From NCBI GenBank assembly GCA_945875195.1, contig CAMCJW010000070.1, forward strand, positions 1 to 11,283: a stretch of DNA of 11,283 nucleotides. The letters run 5' to 3'. Below, in pieces: positions 7,915 to 11,283 of this stretch (position 1 is its first letter; each line of letters opens with the position of its first letter). The notes beneath the pieces are model-generated. The model was given only the letters and a program-made list of their open reading frames with translations, was not told the DNA's origin and made no database searches. The translations under genes and the position numbers were made by a program. This DNA is from Chitinophaga pinensis (lineage in GTDB: Bacteria; Bacteroidota; Bacteroidia; UKL13-3).

Positions 7915-8781
7915 TTATTTATCCTTTAGTGGATTGTCAATGTGAAACTTTACCAAATCCTCTAAAGGTGATTTTAGCACTTTCCCCATATGCATATCAT
8001 AACTCAAAGCAACTACTTCTAGTATATCTTTAAACACAAAACCTACCGATCCAATACAATTGAATCTGTAATCTTTGTAATCAGGATATTTACTAGCTAG
8101 GTTTTTAAAGAAATCTCTAAAAGAATCTCTCACTTTGTTTCTAATATACGGGTGATCCACATATTCATCGGCAAACTTGCAGAAGCTAGCCAAATACCTG
8201 TTCGGAAATTGAGTGGTATAAAGTGTAGTAAATATCTGTTCGTTGTCTGCTATTTGAAAGCGCTCCTTGAACCTAGCTTGCAAGGGTGCTTCTAATCTGC
8301 CACGCATAAAATCACGTACTATTTTTTTGCCTATATAACTTCCACTTCCTTCATCCCCTAATAAATAGCCCAAAGAATCAATATTCATTGAAACATCATT
8401 GCCATCATATAAACAAGTATTGCAACCAGTTCCTAAAATTGCAGCAAAGCCTTTTTCTTTTCCTAATAAAGCTCTCGCTGTTGCCAATAAATCATGGCCA
8501 ACAAAAATATGTGAAGCACCAGGAAAACTTCTATTAAGCGCTTTTCTTACAATGTCTTTCTTTTCTGGAGTGCTACAACCTGCGCCATAGAAGTATACTT
8601 CTGTTACTTCATTTGCATCAAGATCCTTTAATAAATTTTCTGATAAGGAATAAAATATAGCTTCTGTATCTATGAAATAAGGGTTGAAACCTATGGTGTG
8701 AAAAATCATACTAAATTTTCCACTTTTATCTGTCAAGCACCAATCTGTTTTGGTTGATCCACTGTCGGCAATTAAATACAT
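7915..8781 (-). CDS. BadF/BcrA-family ATPase, N-acetylglucosamine-kinase-like
   Basis: A 288-aa member of the ASKHA (actin/sugar kinase/Hsp70) fold, in the BadF/BadG/BcrA/BcrD group that includes N-acetylglucosamine kinase. The phosphate-1 loop DSGSTKTDW is at residues 6-14. The GHD at 95-97 supplies the likely catalytic Asp, D97. The second nucleotide loop GTGCNT is at 117-122, and GYLLGDEGSGSYIGK at 138-152. Size and motif order match the Bacteroidota proteins usually annotated as N-acetylglucosamine kinases, so phosphorylation of a free amino sugar, perhaps from cell-wall recycling, is the best guess. Substrate choice is not settled by sequence. It lacks the cysteines and partner genes expected of a dehydratase activator. 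The ATG at 8781 lies just before the ADSGST strand, as expected. It stands alone on the minus strand, tail-to-tail with the DUF2079 gene and divergent from the aminotransferase. Confidence 0.85.
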   Translation of the reverse strand: MYLIADSGSTKTDWCLTDKSGKFSMIFHTIGFNPYFIDTEAIFYSLSENLLKDLDANEVTEVYFYGAGCSTPEKKDIVRKALNRSFPGASHIFVGHDLLATARALLGKEKGFAAILGTGCNTCLYDGNDVSMNIDSLGYLLGDEGSGSYIGKKIVRDFMRGRLEAPLQARFKERFQIADNEQIFTTLYTTQFPNRYLASFCKFADEYVDHPYIRNKVRDSFRDFFKNLASKYPDYKDYRFNCIGSVGFVFKDILEVVALSYDMHMGKVLKSPLEDLVKFHIDNPLKDK

Positions 8782-8808
8782 ATCAATTAATAATTTATTG
8801 ATACGAGA

Positions 8809-8829
8809 TTATAAAAAACCTGTTTATAA
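8809..8829. repeat. Short AT-only inverted repeat in the kinase leader
   Basis: TTATAAA at 8809-8815 is mirrored by TTTATAA at 8823-8829 around a 7-base spacer. It lies about 30 bases upstream of the kinase ATG. The arms are pure A/T in an A/T-rich region, so chance is a fair explanation; an operator or weak leader hairpin is possible. Confidence 0.25.
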
Positions 8830-8880
8830 AACAATAGACTGCTTTAAATAGTTGGTATTTGTAAAAAGTATCCCAAAAGA

Positions 8881-8888
8881 CAAAAGTA
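8881..8888 (-). promoter_or_regulatory. Possible -7 element of the kinase gene
   Basis: On the minus strand TACTTTTG (8888-8881) fits TAnnTTTG. The only TTTG upstream, at 8916-8913, is 24 bases away, longer than the usual 18-21, so the match is incomplete. It would give a leader of about 90 bases to the kinase ATG. Confidence 0.3.
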
Positions 8889-8921
8889 ATTTTCTTTTAA
8901 AAAACACATATTCAAATGTTT

Positions 8922-8955
8922 ATGAAATCAATTTGTGAATACAAGTGGATTTCAT
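8922..8955. repeat. Inverted repeat over the aminotransferase promoter, candidate operator
   Basis: ATGAAATC at 8922-8929 and GATTTCAT at 8948-8955 are perfect 8-base inverted arms separated by 18 bases. The left arm ends two bases before the predicted -33 box, and the right arm directly abuts the -7 box. That is where a dimeric repressor would block polymerase. No regulator gene is nearby to suggest what binds. Confidence 0.35.
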
Positions 8956-8963
8956 TATTTTTG
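8932..8963 (+). promoter_or_regulatory. Promoter of the aminotransferase gene (Bacteroidota type)
   Basis: TTTG at 8932-8935 is followed after 20 bases by TATTTTTG at 8956-8963, fitting TTTG-N19-21-TAnnTTTG. Transcription would begin near 8970, about 17 bases before ATG 8987. This supports that ATG over the upstream GTG at 8945, which would lie inside the promoter. Confidence 0.55.
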
Positions 8964-8986
8964 GATTTGTAACCCCTGAAGCACAA

Positions 8987-10141
8987 ATGAATTTTTCCGG
9001 ATCAGTAAAGAGTAAGCTACCCCACGTTGGAACCACCATATTTTCTGTAATGTCGGCTCTGGCCAACGAGCAACAAGCCATCAATTTAGCCCAAGGCTTC
9101 CCAGATTTTAATTGTTCAGCCAAGTTGGTTAGTTTGGTAAGTCATTACATGGAAAAAGGCATGAATCAATATGCACCAATGCCTGGCCTTATTCAGTTGC
9201 GTGAAAAAATTGCGGCAAAAACAGAACAATTATATGGTGCCATATACAACCCAAATACTGAAATTACAATTGTTCCAGGTGGAACACACGGAATATATGC
9301 TGCTGTGAGTGCTGTTGTGCGCGAAGGAGATGAAGTGGTAGTGATAGAGCCATGCTATGATAGCTATCTCCCCGCTATTGAGTTAAATGGTGGTCGTGCA
9401 GTATTTTATGAAATGAAATATCCAGATTATTCAATAGATTGGAATGAGGTTAAAAAGCTCATTAATTTCAAAACAAGGATGATCATGATCAATACCCCTC
9501 ACAATCCAACAGGTTCTATTCTCACCGATCAAGACATGGTTCAATTAACCAAAATTTTGGATAATACAGATGTGGTTGTTTTGAGTGATGAGGTTTATGA
9601 ACATATTATTTTCGACCACCAACAACACCAAAGTGTAGCTAGGTTTCCAAAATTGGCCGAACGAAGTGTGATTATTTCATCGTTTGGTAAAACCTATCAC
9701 ACCACCGGTTGGAAAATGGGGTATGTTTTGGCTCCAGAAAACCTCACTAAAGAATTTAGAAAAGTACATCAATTTATGGCATTTAGTGCCAATACACCCA
9801 TTCAATATGCACTAGCCGAATTTTTAGAAGATGCTGATGCTTATTTACAATTAAACCAATTTTATGAAAACAAAAGGAATTATTTTCAAAAGCTCATTAA
9901 GGGGTCAAACTTTAAGCTTTTGCCGTGCAAAGGTTCATATTTTCAAATGCTCAACTATGCTAAAATTACGCAAGAACGCGACGTTGACTTTGCCGTGCGT
10001 TTAACCAAAGAACATAAAGTTGCTAGTATTCCAACCTCAGTTTTTTATCACAAAAAAATTGACAACAACGTACTTAGATTCTGCTTTGCCAAAGACAATG
10101 AAACACTCGAAAAAGCAGCAGAAAAATTAATGCGTGTCTAG
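8987..10141 (+). CDS. PLP-dependent aminotransferase, methionine aminotransferase (YbdL) type
   Basis: A fold-type I, class I/II aminotransferase of 384 aa, close to E. coli YbdL (386 aa). From ATG 8987 the protein opens with SKLPHVGTTIFSVMSALANE and INLAQGFPDF (32-41), typical of the YbdL/kynurenine-aminotransferase group. Also present are PGGTHG at 97-102, PHNPTG with N173, SDEVYEH with D201 and Y204, and SSFGKTYHTTGWKMGY with the PLP-binding lysine K235. The C-terminal VLRFCFAK supplies the substrate-carboxylate arginine R364. The expected reaction is transfer of the amino group of methionine (perhaps also aromatic amino acids) to a 2-oxo acid. Exact specificity is inferred from family resemblance. 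An upstream GTG at 8945 would add 14 residues but falls within the promoter and is not preferred. The gene is monocistronic: its own promoter lies before it and a terminator after it. Confidence 0.9.
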   Translation: MNFSGSVKSKLPHVGTTIFSVMSALANEQQAINLAQGFPDFNCSAKLVSLVSHYMEKGMNQYAPMPGLIQLREKIAAKTEQLYGAIYNPNTEITIVPGGTHGIYAAVSAVVREGDEVVVIEPCYDSYLPAIELNGGRAVFYEMKYPDYSIDWNEVKKLINFKTRMIMINTPHNPTGSILTDQDMVQLTKILDNTDVVVLSDEVYEHIIFDHQQHQSVARFPKLAERSVIISSFGKTYHTTGWKMGYVLAPENLTKEFRKVHQFMAFSANTPIQYALAEFLEDADAYLQLNQFYENKRNYFQKLIKGSNFKLLPCKGSYFQMLNYAKITQERDVDFAVRLTKEHKVASIPTSVFYHKKIDNNVLRFCFAKDNETLEKAAEKLMRV

Positions 10142-10175
10142 CATTTAATAGTCAAGTTTCATGAGTTTTTAGTGT

Positions 10176-10211
10176 AAGGCGGCAATTTCAATTGAATGTC
10201 GCCTTTTTTTT
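10176..10211 (+). terminator. Rho-independent terminator after the aminotransferase gene
   Basis: AAGGCGGCA (10176-10184) pairs with TGTCGCCTT (10197-10205) as nine pairs with one G-U. The inner TTC-AATT-GAA can extend the hairpin above a two-base bulge. A run of eight T (10204-10211) closes it. It starts 35 bases after the aminotransferase stop and separates that gene from argS. Confidence 0.85.
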
Positions 10212-10254
10212 AATGTTATTGCCCTAATTCCCGCATTTTAAAGTAATCAACCTT

Positions 10255-10262
10255 TATATTTG
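10255..10262 (+). promoter_or_regulatory. -7 element of a probable argS promoter
   Basis: TATATTTG fits TAnnTTTG exactly and is identical to the -7 box before tamB. No TTTG or TTG is found 17 to 23 bases upstream, so only half of the promoter is recognisable. Transcription would start near 10269, about 11 bases before the argS ATG and after the terminator, as expected for a separate unit. Confidence 0.45.
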
Positions 10263-10279
10263 AACCAACTAATAAGAGA

Positions 10280-11283
10280 ATGATACAAGACATAATTAAA
10301 GCAAAAATAGCCAGTGCGTTGCATGCTTTATATCAAATAGAAACTTCAGGTGAAAAGATTGTTATTGAAGCTACCACAGCTGATTTTGAAGGTGAATTTA
10401 CTTTTGTCACTTTCCCGTATTTAAAACAATCTCGCAAAGGTCCAGAACAAACCGCCAATGATATTGGAACTTATTTGCTAACCAATCTTCCAGAATTAGA
10501 AAAATTTGAAGTGGTAAAAGGCTTTTTGAACCTAAGTATTAAAGAATCTTTCTGGTTAAATTTTATTCAGCATGAAGCCAATACAGCTAACTTTGGTTTT
10601 TCACAGCCAAAAAGTAAGGAGCCAATTTTAGTTGAATATTCCTCGCCCAATACCAATAAACCTCTGCATTTAGGACATGTGCGCAACAACCTCTTAGGAT
10701 ATTCGGTTTCTGAAATTTTAAAGGCAAATGGCCATTTGGTTTATACTTGTAATTTGGTTAATGATAGGGGCATTCACATCTGTAAAAGTATGTATGCCTG
10801 GATAAAATTTGGCAATGGAGAAACACCAGAAAGTACAAAGATAAAAGGAGATCATTTAGTAGGAAAGTATTACGTCATATTCGACCAACAATACAAAAAG
10901 GAAATAGAGCAGTTGAAAAATGGCGGAATGAGTGAAGTAGATGCAGCCAAAAAAGCACCAAGCATTATTGCTGCCCAAGAAATGTTGGTGAAATGGGAGG
11001 CCAATGACGCGGAAGTGGTTGGTATATGGAAGATGATGAATGCTTGGGTATATGCAGGTTTTGAGGTTACCTACCAGAAAATGGGCGTAAATTTTGATCA
11101 ATACTATTACGAATCTAATACCTATTTGTTGGGCAAAGAAATTGTACAAGAAGGACTAGATAAAAAGGTATTCTTTACTAAAGACAATGGCTCTGTTTGG
11201 ATTGATTTAACCGAAGAAGGCTTGGATCAAAAATTAGTTTTAAGAGGTGATGGAACCTCTGTTTATATTACACAAGATTTAGG
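10280..11283 (+). CDS. argS: Arginyl-tRNA synthetase, N-terminal part (cut by window edge)
   Basis: This class I synthetase charges tRNA-Arg with arginine using ATP in the cytoplasm. The frame is open from ATG 10280 to the right edge, giving 334 residues, somewhat over half of a usual ArgS (about 550-600 aa). The first ~108 residues form the ArgRS-specific N-terminal additional domain that contacts the tRNA elbow. The catalytic Rossmann fold follows, with VEYSSPNTNKPLHLGHVRN at 118-136, in which HLGH (130-133) is the HIGH signature. NDRGIHICKSM is at 161-171. The KMSK-region loop, the rest of the catalytic domain and the anticodon-binding domain lie beyond the window. The ATG has an A-rich, Shine-Dalgarno-free leader. 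No frameshift was found when the frame was translated by hand. Confidence 0.96.
   Translation, partial: MIQDIIKAKIASALHALYQIETSGEKIVIEATTADFEGEFTFVTFPYLKQSRKGPEQTANDIGTYLLTNLPELEKFEVVKGFLNLSIKESFWLNFIQHEANTANFGFSQPKSKEPILVEYSSPNTNKPLHLGHVRNNLLGYSVSEILKANGHLVYTCNLVNDRGIHICKSMYAWIKFGNGETPESTKIKGDHLVGKYYVIFDQQYKKEIEQLKNGGMSEVDAAKKAPSIIAAQEMLVKWEANDAEVVGIWKMMNAWVYAGFEVTYQKMGVNFDQYYYESNTYLLGKEIVQEGLDKKVFFTKDNGSVWIDLTEEGLDQKLVLRGDGTSVYITQDL

Noticed and set aside
7915..8781. BadF-family protein as an anaerobic dehydratase or benzoyl-CoA reductase activator
   Set aside because: No iron-sulfur cysteine pair typical of those activators is seen, and no dehydratase subunit genes are adjacent; the length and motifs fit sugar kinases better.
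10856..11149. Minus-strand 97-codon frame opposite argS
   Set aside because: It lies fully inside the conserved ArgS catalytic coding region and shows no family features.

Overview
This AT-rich window has the look of a Bacteroidota chromosome (a Flavobacteriia- or Sphingobacteriia-like lineage). Three things point that way. The start sites lack Shine-Dalgarno sequences and sit in A/T-rich leaders. The promoters fit the Bacteroidota pattern TTTG-N18-20-TAnnTTTG. The TamB-like protein has the size and C-terminus of the Bacteroidota type. All genes read as ordinary chromosomal genes. I saw no transposase, integrase, phage gene, tRNA, rRNA, CRISPR array or toxin-antitoxin pair.

Layout from left to right. 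tsaD (tRNA t6A37 synthesis) lies on the minus strand and diverges from a very large tamB-like gene on the plus strand. The two start codons are under 50 bases apart. Each gene has a good promoter match, and the two promoters face each other with nearly the same predicted transcription start. After tamB come, closely packed on the same strand, a 2-oxoglutarate/Fe(II) oxygenase of the isopenicillin N synthase type and a DUF2079 polytopic membrane protein. The gaps are 24 and 12 bases, so the three are probably one operon. That operon ends tail-to-tail, 2 bases away, against a minus-strand BadF/N-acetylglucosamine-kinase-like gene. A 205-base divergent intergenic region then leads to a plus-strand PLP aminotransferase of the methionine aminotransferase (YbdL-like) type, followed by a clear intrinsic terminator. 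The 5' part of argS (arginyl-tRNA synthetase) runs off the right edge.

Two genes serve translation (tsaD, argS). The tamB operon is probably envelope-related: TamB acts in envelope biogenesis, and DUF2079 proteins resemble membrane glycosyltransferases. The oxygenase between them has no predictable substrate. The sugar-kinase-like gene and the aminotransferase are single metabolic genes, possibly for amino-sugar recycling and methionine transamination.

I found no convincing undescribed system. The most notable structures are the interlocked tsaD/tamB promoters, with probable TTG starts on both sides, and an inverted repeat placed as an operator over the aminotransferase promoter. The oxygenase inside the tamB operon is the gene whose role is least explained.
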